The notes: generated from the letters alone by a model not told the origin. Shown: positions 1-18,338, counted from the stretch's first letter. The stretch: DNA of 64,000 nt from Straminergon stramineum (GCA_963920665.1 OY987263.1:40211218-40275217), one strand, 5' to 3'. Translations and numbers: made by a program.

Positions 1-1
1 G

Positions 2-1339
2 CCTGATGAAGGTGATGAAGCTACGACGTCAGTGTACGTCCACATCCCCTTCTGCAAACGCCGCTGCTTCTACTGCGACTTCCCCATCGTGGCAGTTGGC
101 GAACGAACAGCCAGCAACACGGCTCACATGGACTCCGGCATGACGGATTACGTCGACCTCGTATGCCGGGAGATCCGTCTCGCTGCGAAAGCAAACCCTA
201 GCAAACCTTTACAGACTGTTTTCTTCGGAGGTGGCACGCCATCTCTCTTACCCCCTGCACTCCTCCTCCGCATCCTGTCCACTTTGAATGCGCATTTCGG
301 CATCGCCTCGACTGCTGAAGTCTCCATGGAAATGGATCCCGGCACTTTCGACGTCCATTCGCTTCGGGAGCTTCTCTCGGGCGGCTTGACTAGGGTTTCC
401 ATGGGCGTGCAATCCTTCCAATCTTCGCATCTTCAATCCTGTGGCCGCTCTCACGCCCTTCCTGACGTCTACTCCGCTATCGATGCCATTCACGCCACTG
501 GTCTTTCCAATTGGAGCCTCGACCTAATTTCGTCCTTACCGCACCAAACCCTACAAGATTGGGAGCATTCTCTTCGTGAAGCTGTGGCCGCTTCCCCGGC
601 TCACGTCTCCGTTTACGATCTCCAAATCGAGGAAGGGACTCTGTTTAACAAATGGTACAAACCCGGCCAGTCCCCTCTTCCCAGCGACGACAACGCAGCG
701 GAGTTTTACAGAGCAGCGTCCACACATCTCCAGGAAGCGGGATTCGCACACTACGAGATTAGCAACTATGCGAAACCAGGGTTCCAGTGCCGACACAACC
801 TTGTTTACTGGAAGTCCCTGCCCTACTTCGCATTTGGATTGGGATCCACGAGCTACATCCGAGGGCAGCGATTTTCTCGACCTCGGAAGTTCAAGCAGTA
901 CCGAGAGTTTGTGGAGACTTTTGAAAGGTCGAAAGGTCAGATTTCATGCCCGGAAGACAGCAAAGAGGAGAGAGCTTTAGATACTGTCATGCTTTCGTTG
1001 AGATTAGCGCAGGGTTTGGATTTGAAAGCGTTTGCGGTAAGTTTTGGGGTTGGCTTGACTGCGCTTGTGTGTGAAGCTTTGCTGCCCTTCGTTTCTAGTG
1101 GTCATGTTGCTTTTTTGACCGCTGACAGGCAGAGTGTAGACGTAGCGGTTGTCAAGGTTTCTATAGAAGAGATGAAGAGTTTGGTTTTAGGTCATTCTAG
1201 ATTAGCTTATGCTCGGCTTACTGACCCAAATGGATTTTTGCTTTCGAATGAAGTGATTGCTTCCATCTTCTCCGCATTGCCTGGCGGGGGGAATTCCCAA
1301 TATCGGTTGTGTATCGATTCGCCCTCTCTCGATTGCTGA
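2..1339 (+). CDS. HEMW: HemW-like radical SAM protein (coproporphyrinogen oxidase-like), 3' part
   Basis: The reading frame is already open at the window edge and no ATG lies before the conserved core, so the 5' end (probably with an organelle transit peptide) is outside. The visible part is 445 aa without introns. It has the radical SAM cluster CX3CX2C (C18, C22, C25 counted from base 2), the GGGTPS motif (76-81), the SMGVQSF strand and a HemW-like second half with YEISNYAKPG and the Gly-Leu-Gly-Ser-Thr-Ser segment. A C-terminal HemW domain precedes the TGA. Family knowledge: HemW proteins resemble the oxygen-independent coproporphyrinogen III dehydrogenase HemN but act mainly as haem-binding chaperones; plant members are expected in plastids or mitochondria. 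Haem chaperone is therefore a more likely role than the HemN reaction. It is convergent with the enolase gene. I am sure of the family, less so of the exact activity. Confidence 0.9.
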   Translation, partial: PDEGDEATTSVYVHIPFCKRRCFYCDFPIVAVGERTASNTAHMDSGMTDYVDLVCREIRLAAKANPSKPLQTVFFGGGTPSLLPPALLLRILSTLNAHFGIASTAEVSMEMDPGTFDVHSLRELLSGGLTRVSMGVQSFQSSHLQSCGRSHALPDVYSAIDAIHATGLSNWSLDLISSLPHQTLQDWEHSLREAVAASPAHVSVYDLQIEEGTLFNKWYKPGQSPLPSDDNAAEFYRAASTHLQEAGFAHYEISNYAKPGFQCRHNLVYWKSLPYFAFGLGSTSYIRGQRFSRPRKFKQYREFVETFERSKGQISCPEDSKEERALDTVMLSLRLAQGLDLKAFAVSFGVGLTALVCEALLPFVSSGHVAFLTADRQSVDVAVVKVSIEEMKSLVLGHSRLAYARLTDPNGFLLSNEVIASIFSALPGGGNSQYRLCIDSPSLDC

Positions 1340-2021
1340 TGAACCTATGCTGGAAAGATTGTACAGGTATGGTTGTGCTGTTAGGTTAAGCGTTGCATCT
1401 GTGGTAGGATACTTCAGGCTATTATCTTCATGTCTTTAACGTAATTGCTGCTTCTACGTATCAGTGACAAGTTGCTTTACACATCTCTTCACTGGTGAAT
1501 GCTACCCAGTTTTTTCATATTCCGACTGGAGCTTACTCTGAAGATCAAAATCTTCTGAGTTTGAAGAGTGTAAGACCGACATATTGAATAGCAATTACAT
1601 TAGCATTTTCAAAAACACCACATTGACACTTTTCGAAGATTATATGATACAGTTGCACATGCACAAAATCTCGAAACTCTGGAGTAACTTTTCGTTCAAA
1701 ATTAGCAATACCTCGTCCCTGAAATAGTGCTGCCATACGAAACACATACGTTCTTCGATTCTTGTAAGGCATAAATTTTAATTCAAAGGTCACTCGGACC
1801 TCTGTATTCTAAAGCACTTGTTCAGAGAATGACCGTGATTTTGATAATATCTAAGTGTTGAGATAGAGAAGGGGTTGGCCCCACCCCAGCTGCTTGTAAT
1901 GGAGCTTTTGAGGACAGTATCCTATATCACCAGCCCTTCATAACTATACTGCTTAGAATCTCCGGTGTAAGAGGAGAGAATAATTGACTCCGGGAGCTGC
2001 TTGCCTGATGGAATGTAATGC
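1340..2021. other. intergenic spacer between convergent genes
   Basis: This spacer holds the 3' flanks of the HemW and enolase genes. Only short open frames without recognisable domains occur, and I see no RNA gene. Confidence 0.6.
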
Positions 2022-7895
<5,874 letters not shown>

Positions 7896-8235
7896 CGTGG
7901 GAATGAATGCAAAATCCCGGCGTGTGTGTGTGCGGATGGAAGCAAACGATTGATCAGTTGTGATGTCGGTCTGAAGAGAAGGATTGCGAAATTCTGTGCG
8001 GAGAAAGAGGAAATCGGAGAGAGACGACGGCTGAAGCGCAGATGCTTGAGGGCGCTCAAGACCTTCGCGTCCCCGCAATTGAATGGAGGCGACGACGGAA
8101 GCGCCATGGCCACTCTGTCTGCCCTGAGTGGGACCGACGGACGAACGTCGACGGACCGAAGGGTAGATGGATGGACGGACGTTACTCGACGGTTGGGGAT
8201 TGGTTATCGTCGTATACTGGGGAGTTCTTTGGGAC
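7896..8235 (-). promoter_or_regulatory. enolase leader and probable core promoter region
   Basis: A GC-richer block directly upstream of the enolase start, clearly different from the AT-rich DNA beyond 8235. It contains an upstream ATG at 8107 (read leftwards) that opens a frame of about 110 codons, out of register with enolase and overlapping its start. No TATA box or transcription start can be fixed by eye. Confidence 0.45.
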
Positions 8236-8364
8236 AGGTTCAGTTATTTACGCGGGAGAACGGTACTCATGTTATTTCTTAGCCCTATTTTGGACCAGGA
8301 AGATTTTGGCCTTATATTTCTTTTTAGCAATTTTGAAGAGTTAACACTAGGGTTGTTTTTGTTT

Positions 8365-8835
8365 CCTTTTTTATGAAGTGCCAAAGTGGTGATACAAAAT
8401 GTTATAATGGTGCTCCAAATTTCAACATTCATCTATATATTGGATAGAAAATAAAACATTAGAACATATCACAAATCCAGAATTTTGTTTTCATCTACAA
8501 TTTTGTGATTTCATCTCAAATCTTTTTAACCCATAAATGACGTCAAAGACGTTTTTTGTCCAATGAATGACAAAGAATCTTTCTAAGCGGGGTAGAAAAG
8601 CAATTGTTCATCCTTCAAATCTTGTACCAAAAGGAGAGATCTTGCACAATATTTTGACCTCTAATGAATATTTTTGGTTTATTTAAAGTAGATGATGTCA
8701 CATGGTTCCAAAAGGGATAATTTCCATGGTCACCAATCCAACATTTAAGGGTTAAATCAAATTTTTTGATGAAAAAATTCACAATTTGTTGCCAATTTTT
8801 AGCCATTTTTTTTTTGTACAATCTCACACCATAGA
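8365..8835 (+). repeat. repeat family B, copy 1
   Basis: It shares TTTTATGAAGTGC, GTGCTCCAAATTTCAACATT, ATATTGGATAGAAA and a late GCCATTTTT...CACCATA segment, in the same order, with 20135-20400. The type is unknown; probably a non-autonomous transposable element remnant. Confidence 0.55.
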
Positions 8836-9004
8836 GCCAAAAAAAAGCCCCAATTTACATCAAGATATTTAATTTTTCTTTAAAATAAGTTTTCGAACCA
8901 AAACAAACAATATTCTTCAATCAACCTTATAGTATGAATTTTTTTCCTTACTTAAATTGTATTGTCCACAATATGGATAATCAAAAGTTCATTTTGAAAT
9001 CATA

Positions 9005-9165
9005 CTTTTTTTTGGCCTTAAAGGGGTAATTGTGGAAGGACATTGAGGCCAAAAATGGATTATTTTTCAAGAATCTTGAAGAAATGAAGAATGCACCTCA
9101 TGGGCTGAAAATTAAATCTTTTGGGGCAAATTATCTAGATGATAAGCCTTGTTTTTTTTAAGAGT
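9005..9165 (+). repeat. repeat family C, fragment 1
   Basis: The segments GGAAGGACATTGA and GAAATGAAGAATGCACCT recur with the same spacing near 35140. Only the first part of the family is recognisable here. Confidence 0.4.
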
Positions 9166-10934
9166 AAAGAGTGTAGAAGAACTATACATATTGTATGTAA
9201 TATTATATGTGTCTCTTGAAATACAAAATATGCATTAAGATATGAGAAGATAGACACCATTGGATTGAAAATTCAAAAAGTAGCATCTCTCATTGGAATG
9301 TCATTTTAACATCTAAACACTATCCTACTCAAATATAGCATTGTAGAGGTGGAATACATGACTATTTTGGAACTTTCAAGATATACAAGAGATGCAATAG
9401 TGATCTAAATTGGGAGTGTCATGCACCATTGAATCCATCTTAACATATGGGCAAACCTTTGTTATTGTATACCTTAATTGATGTCACAAACATAAACCCT
9501 CCAACATCTTGAACAACTTCTTCTACCTCTATATGACTTTACAAAAGCTAAACTATTTTTCAATGTTCGGTATATCCACCTAGTATCCTAAGAGATTCCT
9601 ATTATATTTTGTGTTGCTACTTACACCTTCAATTGGTTCTTCTAAACTAGATACGTGGCTTCTTGAAGCCACTTGATAACCACTATGATTTCTCAATGTC
9701 TTGTAAGAGCTCATAGTTTTCTTTGAAGAAACCTCTACATTCAGTGATAGAATATATTGAAGGCAAAGTAAGAGAAATCTCAATTTTCTAGATACATTAT
9801 GTTAGCCTAATAATTTTTACTTCAATCAAGTGAAGTATGTACTACAGCCTCATAAGGGGCTTATCAATGGATTTGGCATCAAGTGAAGCTTCATTTTAGT
9901 AGTTTCCCAAGAACAAAAGTATTTTATGACAATGATCTTACTCTTTTATAGGTCCTTTATTTTTTTATTTTGCAACCCTCCATATTCTTGCTCTTTCATC
10001 CATTAATCTTGAGAGAATAGTGGATGGTTTGGCATGCCACACGCATGTTGAAGTGGTTTAGTATGTCAAAAGGGGTGAAAGAGGAATGCATCCTATGCCT
10101 CAACTTTATTCGTGATAGTTTGGCAAATTCAAACAAAGTCTTGGCAAAGTTTCATCATGTTGATATTGTTGTTGGCATGGGTGAATGTAGGAAACACTTG
10201 TTTTGTTTTGGTGTAGTTTGTTGCACATTCAATGCAAATGCAAGCATAATTTTGTGAGGGCCTAGGAATCAATGCATTATAAAATTTCTTTCTTTTTTAG
10301 GCACTTCCTATTTTGATGTTTTAAGTATTGTAGAGTATCCATAAAATTGAATCTCATTTGGAAATTTTGAGAGAACACTCTTCCACTTGGGTTACAATTA
10401 TGTGTTCAATTGTTGAGGCATTTCAAACAAAAATAAATTCCTTGTCCTCTATGTAGGTGCACCAAAGACTATTTTAATACATGCATTTCTAGACAATCAA
10501 AAAGACTTTTCTATAACTTCATTAGTTGTATATCATCTTAGTCTATAAAGATTTTTGTTATTTTCATTTTATTTTTTGAACATGTTTATTACTTTCTAAC
10601 AATAGAAACATCAAAGTATACTTTTGAGCCAAAAAATTTATTAACTTGTTTTGTGTAAAACTTTTGGATTTTTATTATCCCTAAAATTTTGAAAATAGAA
10701 TATTTTTATTGTTTTTCTAATTATCCATATTTATTTTATTTTTTTCCAAAAGCTCGTAGTACTCCCAATGCTCCCTTTTCAAATGGCCAAGTGCAACCAA
10801 ATCAGAAGTGGTTTTTATGCTTTCACTTTGTTCTCAAGTAAGCAATGCAAAAAATAGTTTCAGTACAAGAGAAATGGGTGTTTTAAGAGAGTTTTTAAGT
10901 ACAATCCTAGACACGAGATTATAAGTAATGAACT

Positions 10935-11008
10935 TTAAGGAGATTTTAAGTAAAAATTTACTAGAAACACATTTGTTTCTAGTAAATTTTTACTTAAAAT
11001 CTCCTTAA
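10935..11008. repeat. perfect 35-bp inverted repeat (hairpin)
   Basis: The arms 10935-10969 and 10974-11008 are exact reverse complements with a 4-base CATT loop. The arm starts TTAAGGAGATTTTAAGTAAA. Confidence 0.95.
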
Positions 11009-11009
11009 C

Positions 11010-11545
11010 CCCTAAAGGACCGAGGCACATTTCGGGCAGAAATTGCCAAAAAGTGCCACTTTTTAGGGCAACAAGAAAAAAATGAAAAAATTCAACCATA
11101 CAAATTTGCACTAGACTTCTTTGGGGACATGTGGAAATTTTTTTAGAAACTTTGACTGCATAGATTGAAAGACTATAACGTTTGAAGTTAGGTAAAAAAG
11201 TTTTTTTCCAACCTTGCATGACATGGCCTACGAACTTTAGCTCCTCATAGAATGAGATTCTTACACTAAAATGGGTTAATTTTTTTGACATTTGCATCTT
11301 GGATCATGTAAGCTACACACCCACCAAATTTCAATATCATAGGAAGAATTTTCCACATGCTGCCCGAAGCTGCCCGCAAAGTTCAAGGCAGCATAACTTT
11401 TGATCCATGCACCTGATTGGAAAAAAAATTAGATTTCTAGGAAGGGGATACATAGTTACTCGTTATGTCCAAATTTCATGAACATCCGACTACAAATGAT
11501 TTCATAGGAGCCTACTTGAGATTTCTTGTGTACATTGAATGGACA
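11010..11545 (+). repeat. repeat family A, copy 2 (truncated, inside CACTA-like element)
   Basis: It contains the family A landmarks AACTTTGACTGCATAGATTG, a CATAACTTTTG block and TAGGAGCCTAC in the usual order. It forms the interior of the CACTA-like element. Confidence 0.45.
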
Positions 11546-11627
11546 CTTACTTGAAGGTCATTACTTATAATCTTGTGTCTAGGATTATACTTTAAAACTC
11601 TCTTAAACACCCATTTCTCTTGTAGTA

Positions 11628-13140
11628 TTTAGGCAACTAAAGCCTATAGGAATTGAGAATTTGTGTAGTATAGGTGTGGATCATACCATTGTCTTTCTAA
11701 AAAGGCAAAAATTCATAACCCTAAGTGCTCATGCAACCATTTTATGGTTGTTTCCTGACTTAGGGTAGCATTTTTGGGTGGAAATTTTTTTTTTTCAATT
11801 CTTTTCCAAAAGATTAGGTTGTCTTTCAATATTTATATTCAAAACAAAGATCACTAAAATCAAACAAAAATTATAAGAGAAATCGCATAGAGTGTTTAGA
11901 ATTTGCCTAGTATTGAAAATTTTATTGTTTAAGAAAAGTGTTGGTGTTCTCATTACTAGATCATATGCATTTTTGCACAAATCAATACAAACTACAATTT
12001 TGACCAATAAAAATAAAATTCAAATGCTAAATATAAAAATGATATTTTTGGTGAATTTTTGAAGATATATCTTCAAAATTCATTTGAAGAGAACTTAAAA
12101 TTATTTTTACATTTTTGAACACACAAGTACTTTCTACTTTTTATGCTTCACATTGCCTACTTTGATACAAAATTCAAAAAAGCTATAGAACTTATATTTT
12201 ATAACACATTCGTGTTTTGTCCAAATGCCTTAGGCTTTTAGGGGTTGAATGCCAAGACTACTAAGTTTGTTTTTCAAACAAGAATTTTTTTAAACTTTTG
12301 CAAATACTTATCACACTAGCATGAATAAAGCTTGATATGAAGAAAATGATGATTGGAGCTATACCAAGAATAAGAAAAAAAATGAATAAAAAATATAGAG
12401 TCAATTCACATGCTAATTCAAATATTCAGCCTCACACTAATAACACAAGCTCACACTAATTCCATAATTATCTAGGTTTGTGAGGAATCTCATACTAATA
12501 AAACCCTCACACGAATTGAATTAATTCAACCAATACTTGCCGAAAATGCACCCTCCAGCCTGCTAAATGAAACATTTTAGGGTTTCAATATAGTTCCTCT
12601 CATGCTACATTTTCACATACGTACAGGTGAGTTTCCCACCCAAAATTCTGCTTAGCTGCATTCTCAAACAAGTTACCCATCCCATGCATTTTTTAATACC
12701 ATTTTTTTTCTCAATTTCATTGACCCATCTTTTTCATTCAGAATGTCCTTGCTTGGAGACTTGTCACACAAATCCCATCGCGATTGTAGACCCTACATGT
12801 ACATAAGCTCCCAACTAAAAAGAACTATCAAGCTGTCTATATAAGTAGCTAGTCTAGGCAGCTGTCATAAAATGTAAGCTGAGCTCCTTCTAGCCTACAC
12901 GTTCCATTCAATAATTTCAATTCTCATCAATACATGAAACCCTCCCTCCCTTCCCTATCAATTCAGAACCCCAAATTTTCAATCAATACATTTACCCCCA
13001 AAATTTGGGTACCTGCAATGATTGTTCACAAAACTCTAACGCCATGACAATAATTTTACGAATATCGTATCAAATATGGAGTAAAATTGTACTGTACTGT
13101 ACTAGTCTGACCTAATACCACATCGTGCATACGGTAATCG
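11628..13140. other. AT-rich intergenic DNA
   Basis: No gene seen. Around 12400-12530 the short phrase CTCACACTAAT and close variants recur several times without forming a clean tandem array. Confidence 0.5.
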
Positions 13141-14487
13141 AGGGAAAAAAAACCGCGCGCCCTGCAGCCCGCCTTTTCAAAAACTAATCGCCGCTAACGC
13201 GCGTCAGAGTCAGAAACCATGTGAACCCTCTCCTCCCACGCTGCACGCACGTGCGTCAACGGCGGGGATCCAAGAGACGGATCAGACCGTCCCCCCCCCC
13301 CCCCGTCTGCGTCCGTCAGTGACTAACGAGCGGCAACGGCGGAGATTGAAGACCCCAGCGAACGGCGCGCGCCGAACCGCGCGTCCTCGTCTGTTCGCGA
13401 CCGCGGCGAAAGCGATGGTGGATAGTCAAGAGCCTTGACCGCAGAAACTGCCGCGCTGGACCGAGCGTCATCGTCTGTTCGCGACCACGGCGAGCGGTCA
13501 AGCATCCCCTCCCCCACCAGCACCACTTTTCCTACCATCGCTACGACAAGACGATGACGATGCACAATGGTCCCGGTGCTGCAAAACCTCGAGAGAGATT
13601 GACGCAACACCCGGCGAGATCATTGACACTACCAGAACATCAACAGAACCATCGCCGCATCGGGTAAGTTACTGTGCCCTCCCGGTCCGTCTGTGTTTGT
13701 GTCTGTTCTTTCAGCGTTCACCGCAACAGGAAGGCAACCAGAAGCCAGTCAGTGCCCTATCGTTGCTGCTGCTCTAGGTTGTGAGTTTCCATACTGAGCC
13801 CGGGAAAGTGTGGAATGGCCGGGGGTCGTGATATAGCCCTTGCGCGATTGAAAGCAAGCCTGACAAGGGATGGCGTTGAGTGATTGACGTGCTGTAGCCG
13901 TACCATGTCTGTCTTCCCAGTTGTGTGAGCGTCCTGTTGTCGTTCCCCGCCTCTTTCTTGCGAGTCTCTGCCATCGCGTTTCACAGTCACCGAAGCTCTT
14001 GTTGTTTGGTGTTTTACTTTTACTTTTCGTTTTTCGGAGTGTATTTAGGTTCGGCGTTGGTGTTGTTCTTCGTTTAGGTTTTGTACAGTTTGGGAGTTTG
14101 TTACGTTTGAGGTATTGAACTGGGAGGACCGATGCAGGATGCCGCGAATGAAGGCGAAGGAGCAGAATGATGCGTGAAGGCTGAAGGGGAGTGTTTAGGG
14201 AGGCGTTGTAATGAGAGTTTTGTCGCGGGAGACGAGGCGAGAGAGTGAGGTAGGGTAGGGTAGGTGAGCCAGGGCTCGGGACTGCAGTAACAGGTGGAAG
14301 GAGGACCACAGGAGGCGATGCATGTGCACCTGCGGGTTGAGCCTGTGGATGAAAGAGCAGTGACGGAGACGAGTCTGGGAGGGGGGAAGCTTATCTTGCT
14401 TGTGGCAGGGTCGGGCGATGCTCCCCTTCTGTGTGGCGCCTCCTCGTGTGGGGCCTGACAGTAGAAGGACTGCGGGGTGCACCACAC
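13141..14487 (+). promoter_or_regulatory. GC-rich promoter and leader of the UBP25-like gene
   Basis: Base composition switches sharply to GC-rich at about 13140. A run of 14 C lies at 13291-13304. A strong splice donor (CGG followed by GTAAGTT) at 13670 suggests a 5'-untranslated exon ending at 13669 and a leader intron ending before the coding start at 14488; several acceptor-like CAGs occur (for example 14406-14408). The exact leader structure is inferred, not shown. Long open frames on the opposite strand here are by-products of the GC content. Confidence 0.5.
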
Positions 14488-17400
14488 ATGGCTTGTTCGT
14501 CCCTTCTGCCACCTCTCTCTGTCACTTGGCAGGCTACCCCGGTGCTTCGACGAAAGGGGGCGCCTCTGGGTCTGAAGAATCTGGGAAACACATGCTACCT
14601 CAATAGTGTGCTGCAATGTCTGACGTATACGCCTCCGCTGGCCAATTTTTGCGTCCTCAACCTCCACTCGAATCTCTGTAAGGGCCCCTTGAGCTTGCGG
14701 TCTGGCTTTCTTTGATACTGATTCAGCTCCTGAGGGTTTGGTTTGACCCTTCTTTCCCTTTTCCCCGCCTTGTTTTTGTGGAAGTGAGGACTGAGTGACT
14801 GAGGGGTGCTTGCAGGTAATCAGTTGAACGGGAAGAATAACAGTAATTGCCCCTTCTGCTTCTTGGAGAAACGCATTCAACGGTCCTTGACAGTGGAAAG
14901 TAATATTGATGCCCCGGTAAAAATACACAATAGGTTGCAGTATTTTGCCAAACATTTTCGAAATGGTCGGCAGGAGGACGCGCATGAGCTCCTTCGATAT
15001 GCAATGGAAGCTTGCAATCATGTCTGTGTTCAGCTACACAGAATTGTGTATGGGAGTAAAGTTCCTGTCAAGCAGGGAGTGGCGAAGGGTGCTTCCAAGG
15101 AAGAACCGAATACAGTCGTGAAGGAAATTTTTGGAGGTCTTTTGCAAAGTCAAGTGAAATGTCTCTCATGTAGCACGGAGTCGAACAAGCTTGACGATAT
15201 CATGGATCTCAGTCTTGATATTGTGCGGTTGGGCTCTCTTAACGAAGCCCTGTGTCGTTTCTTTCAGCCGGAGGTGTTGGATGGTGAAAACAAGTACCGT
15301 TGCGACCAGTACGTTTGGGCTGTCCCCTCTCACTTTTCTCTCTTCTCTGAAATCATTGGTCAGCCGCACTACTGTCTTGTTTTGTTAGTTGGTTGTAAAT
15401 TCAATGCTTATGTTTATAATTTTTTCACCCGCAATCCCGAGGTTTTGGTTTGCCCGTGTTTTCTTTGCTCATGCGTGTGCGATAATCTTCAAACGGGTAG
15501 ACCTTACGACTTGCATATCGTAGAATCAATGTAAACCAGTTCTTTGGCTTCTGTTCATTTGCAGGTGCAAGAAGCTTTCTCCTGCTCGTAAGCAAATGTC
15601 TGTCTATCGGGCACCGAACGTACTTGTGATTCAGATGAAGGTAAGATTCAAATCATATAATAGTAATTTTGTATGGATTATCTTCCCGCTTTAAGACGAG
15701 TGTAATATTTATGTGTCCATGTTTCAAGTATTCACCGGTATTCACATGTCTGGTGAAATTGCCTATTCTTGTCATATGTTTCTTGAATTTTGTCATGCAA
15801 CATGAAGTTATGACACTTATATCTTTGTGCTTGCAGAGATTTGAAAACATTTACGGAGGCAAGATAGACCGCCATGTGCATTTTGATGAGCGCTTGTGTC
15901 TTGCAGGCTACATGTGCAGGGCTGGCAAGGTATGCCTATTCATATGGTGCTTCTGTTTTACTGTATGTGGTGGTTGTTAATTTGAATTATTGCCTGAATT
16001 TGCCAAATGCCTCATGGATTTGTATTCATTCTTGTACAAATGTTCATACGCATTCAATCGATTAGTAAATCTGGAATAAATATTGGTGGAGTCTTAATCG
16101 TTAATTTTCTGAGTCTAATATGGAGACGTATGCTTGACAGGATGCCCGTCCCGAGTATACTCTTTACGGTGTTGTAGTCCATGCAGGCGGTTCACAAGAC
16201 TCTGGACATTATTATTCTTATGTCAAGGTATTTTCTTATTTTTGCGTGAAGAGGCTGGCATCCTGTATTTGCCCCCTTCCTTTTTTTTTGTTCATGAGGA
16301 CGTGATAATTGTTTTTCTTGAGCAAGATGTCGTTATTATAAGTCACGCGGGCAACCAAAACATTTCACAGCCACAGAATGACACTGCTCGTTTGACATGA
16401 ACCGCGAATTACCGAAGTTGATTTCGCTTTGCTTGCTTGCGGTGCGCACCCTTGCGCAGCTTATTTTCTGCACTTCCTATGCTCATTAGCTTTGTGATGA
16501 CAGGAATCTGGCGGGAAATGGTATTGCTGTGATGATGCGAGTGTCTCGCAAGTCAATGCCCAGACAGTCCTGGCCGAGAAGGCTTATATGCTCTTTTATG
16601 TTCGGAGTACCTTGAGTCCGAAAATTCCAAAGGAGATTTGTGATGCTTCCGTCACCTCACAACCTGCGTCTTCAGACACCCAACTTTCAACAACACTTTC
16701 GGGATCCACTGTTAGGCACAGCAACGGCACAAACGGCAGTTTCAATAGAGTTGTATCCAAGCCCCATTTGAAGTTTGGGAGCATCGCCGCGTTCAATGGG
16801 CGTTCTACGTCTTTAGTTACTAATAACGGTGCTGAGCACTCAGTCAATGGGAAATCAGAGATCAAAGTCCGGCTTCATAATAGTGAGTCTCCTGAAAGCA
16901 ACGGCGTTTCAGGAAGTGATCAGGTGTCCTCAGCAACAACAAAGTTTGAGGCCACCGATATGCCTGTGTATGGACCCCAACTTCGACCGAGTCCTGGCAC
17001 AAGTCTCATAGAAGGTGTAAGAACTGCAGTATCAAGTTTACCGGTGTCATCATTATCGACGGATGGTCTCTCAGCTGTTTCTGGTCAGACCCAAGTGGCA
17101 GTGCATGATCCTGTTGGGGATACTTCGGTGGCCAACTTGAGGCAGAATGGGCTCTCCTCCGAAGAAACGAGCTCCTGTGTTTTGGTAAAATATCACTCTG
17201 TGATTGGATCACTTTGTATGATTAGGAAGGATTTCTGAAGCTCAGTTACAAATGTATGTGAATGTATGGAAGTTTGATGATATTGTCCGCAGTACTGGTT
17301 TCAACTGGCTGTCTTCTTATTGTCAGGAGAACGTACTATTTTTGCCTGGATATTTACTCCTCAATTCTCATCGAAACCTGTGTTTTCGCTGTGCTGCGCA

Positions 17401-18338
17401 GGGAAACCACGGAATTAGAAACAGGAAGAGCCTGCCAGATGAGCAGGATAAGGTTCTTCCGGAGGATAGGAAATCAGGCCAGAAAAGGGTGCGTGAAGAA
17501 GGTTGTGGCTCTTCGTCGGCAGCAACTGACGGCAAAGGTGTGGGTACTGTAGGAGACGTAATTGAGAAGCCGCCCTCAACAAACACAGAGCATTTGTCCG
17601 AGCTTGAGAAGTTGAAAATGGTGTAAGTTCTTTGTGCCCCTGCACCTTTTTTGGACGAAGTATTAAATGTGCTAGTGATTGGTAGTCGGAGTTTCAGTGC
17701 TGCAGTTAAACCTGGCCAAGTATTACTTCATTCATTCTTTGTTCAATCTAAAGTATTTATTTCATAGTACATAGTACATTTTCTCGGTTTTTGTGTCGCA
17801 CCACGTGGCTGTGTAACCTATGTGAAGCTTGGTTTTGTTTATAGGCTCGCCAAGGAAGGTCGAGAACAGCTTCAACGATCTGGATGGTGTGAGAAGCTAA
17901 AAGAATCAATGCGGGCTGCCAAGAAGCAAAAAGCAATCGGTGAACAGATGTGTTCTAAAGAGATAGACAAGGCGATGATAAGGTACTTTTGACCACATAT
18001 CATGAAGGTCATGCTGATCCTCTTCAAATTATCATGAAATTTTATATGTGTTACGAGGTCTGTGTTGTCTTGGTACAGATTATTTCCATTAGAAGTTGAC
18101 GTGGTTGAAAGAACCGATGTGCAGAAAACTGTGAAATGTGAGGATTTTGCTGTCGCATTCTGGGTGTCGCCAAGGGGTTTCGAGTTATGCTGTCCCTGAT
18201 GTCACTTTTTATCCTGTGACATGCAGGAAACAATTGATTGTGGAAGTTCAAGAATCTTTCAAACTTCAGGTTCCCAGAGCTTTGAAAGAGCACCTCGTGG
18301 GGCAATTACGTACCTTTTTCATGCCGAAAGAGAGCTAG
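14488..18338 (+). CDS. UBP25: ubiquitin carboxyl-terminal hydrolase, UBP25-like (USP family C19)
   Basis: Nine coding exons: 14488-14677, 14816-15308, 15565-15640, 15837-15929, 16141-16227, 16504-17184, 17402-17622, 17845-17982, 18227-18338. Together 2091 nt, 696 aa, phases consistent. It is a cysteine protease that removes ubiquitin. Catalytic Cys36 sits in [13 protein letters not shown], His307 in SGHYYSYVK, and the third residue is Asp323 in [10 protein letters not shown] four-Cys zinc knuckle is formed by C179/C182 and C226/C229, and QEDAHE starts at Gln116. The N-terminus with VTWQ before the Cys box and the block [11 protein letters not shown] match plant UBP25 rather than longer UBP15-19 proteins, which supports the ATG at 14488. 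Residues from about 330 onward form a Ser/Asn-rich low-complexity linker, followed by a basic helical C-terminus. The last junction (17982 to 18227) was chosen by phase; a possible cassette exon lies between. Confidence 0.9.

Larger units (their letters stand above)
8236..10860. other. AT-rich intergenic DNA with dispersed repeats
   Basis: No gene is recognisable. The stretch includes repeat family B copy 1 and part of family C (listed separately). Short open frames here have no domain signature and the AT content makes them expected by chance. Confidence 0.6.
10861..11627. mobile_element. CACTA-like non-autonomous element
   Basis: About 75 bp at each end form inverted repeats (10861-10935 and roughly 11550-11627) with only scattered mismatches. 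The termini read CAGTACAAGAGAAATGGG on the left and, reversed, TACTACAAGAGAAATGGG on the right, close to the CACTAC ends of the CACTA/EnSpm superfamily. A 3-bp duplication TTT flanks both sides, as expected for that superfamily. There is no transposase, so it depended on another element. The interior resembles repeat family A, and a perfect hairpin lies just inside the left terminus. Confidence 0.55.

Noticed and set aside
2..1339. Bacterial contamination as the source of the intronless HemW gene
   Set aside because: It sits convergently next to a spliced plant enolase in continuous sequence, and plants carry HemW homologues.
13749..15021. Long minus-strand open frames opposite the UBP25-like gene
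   Set aside because: They have no domain pattern and overlap confirmed exons; GC-rich composition explains them.
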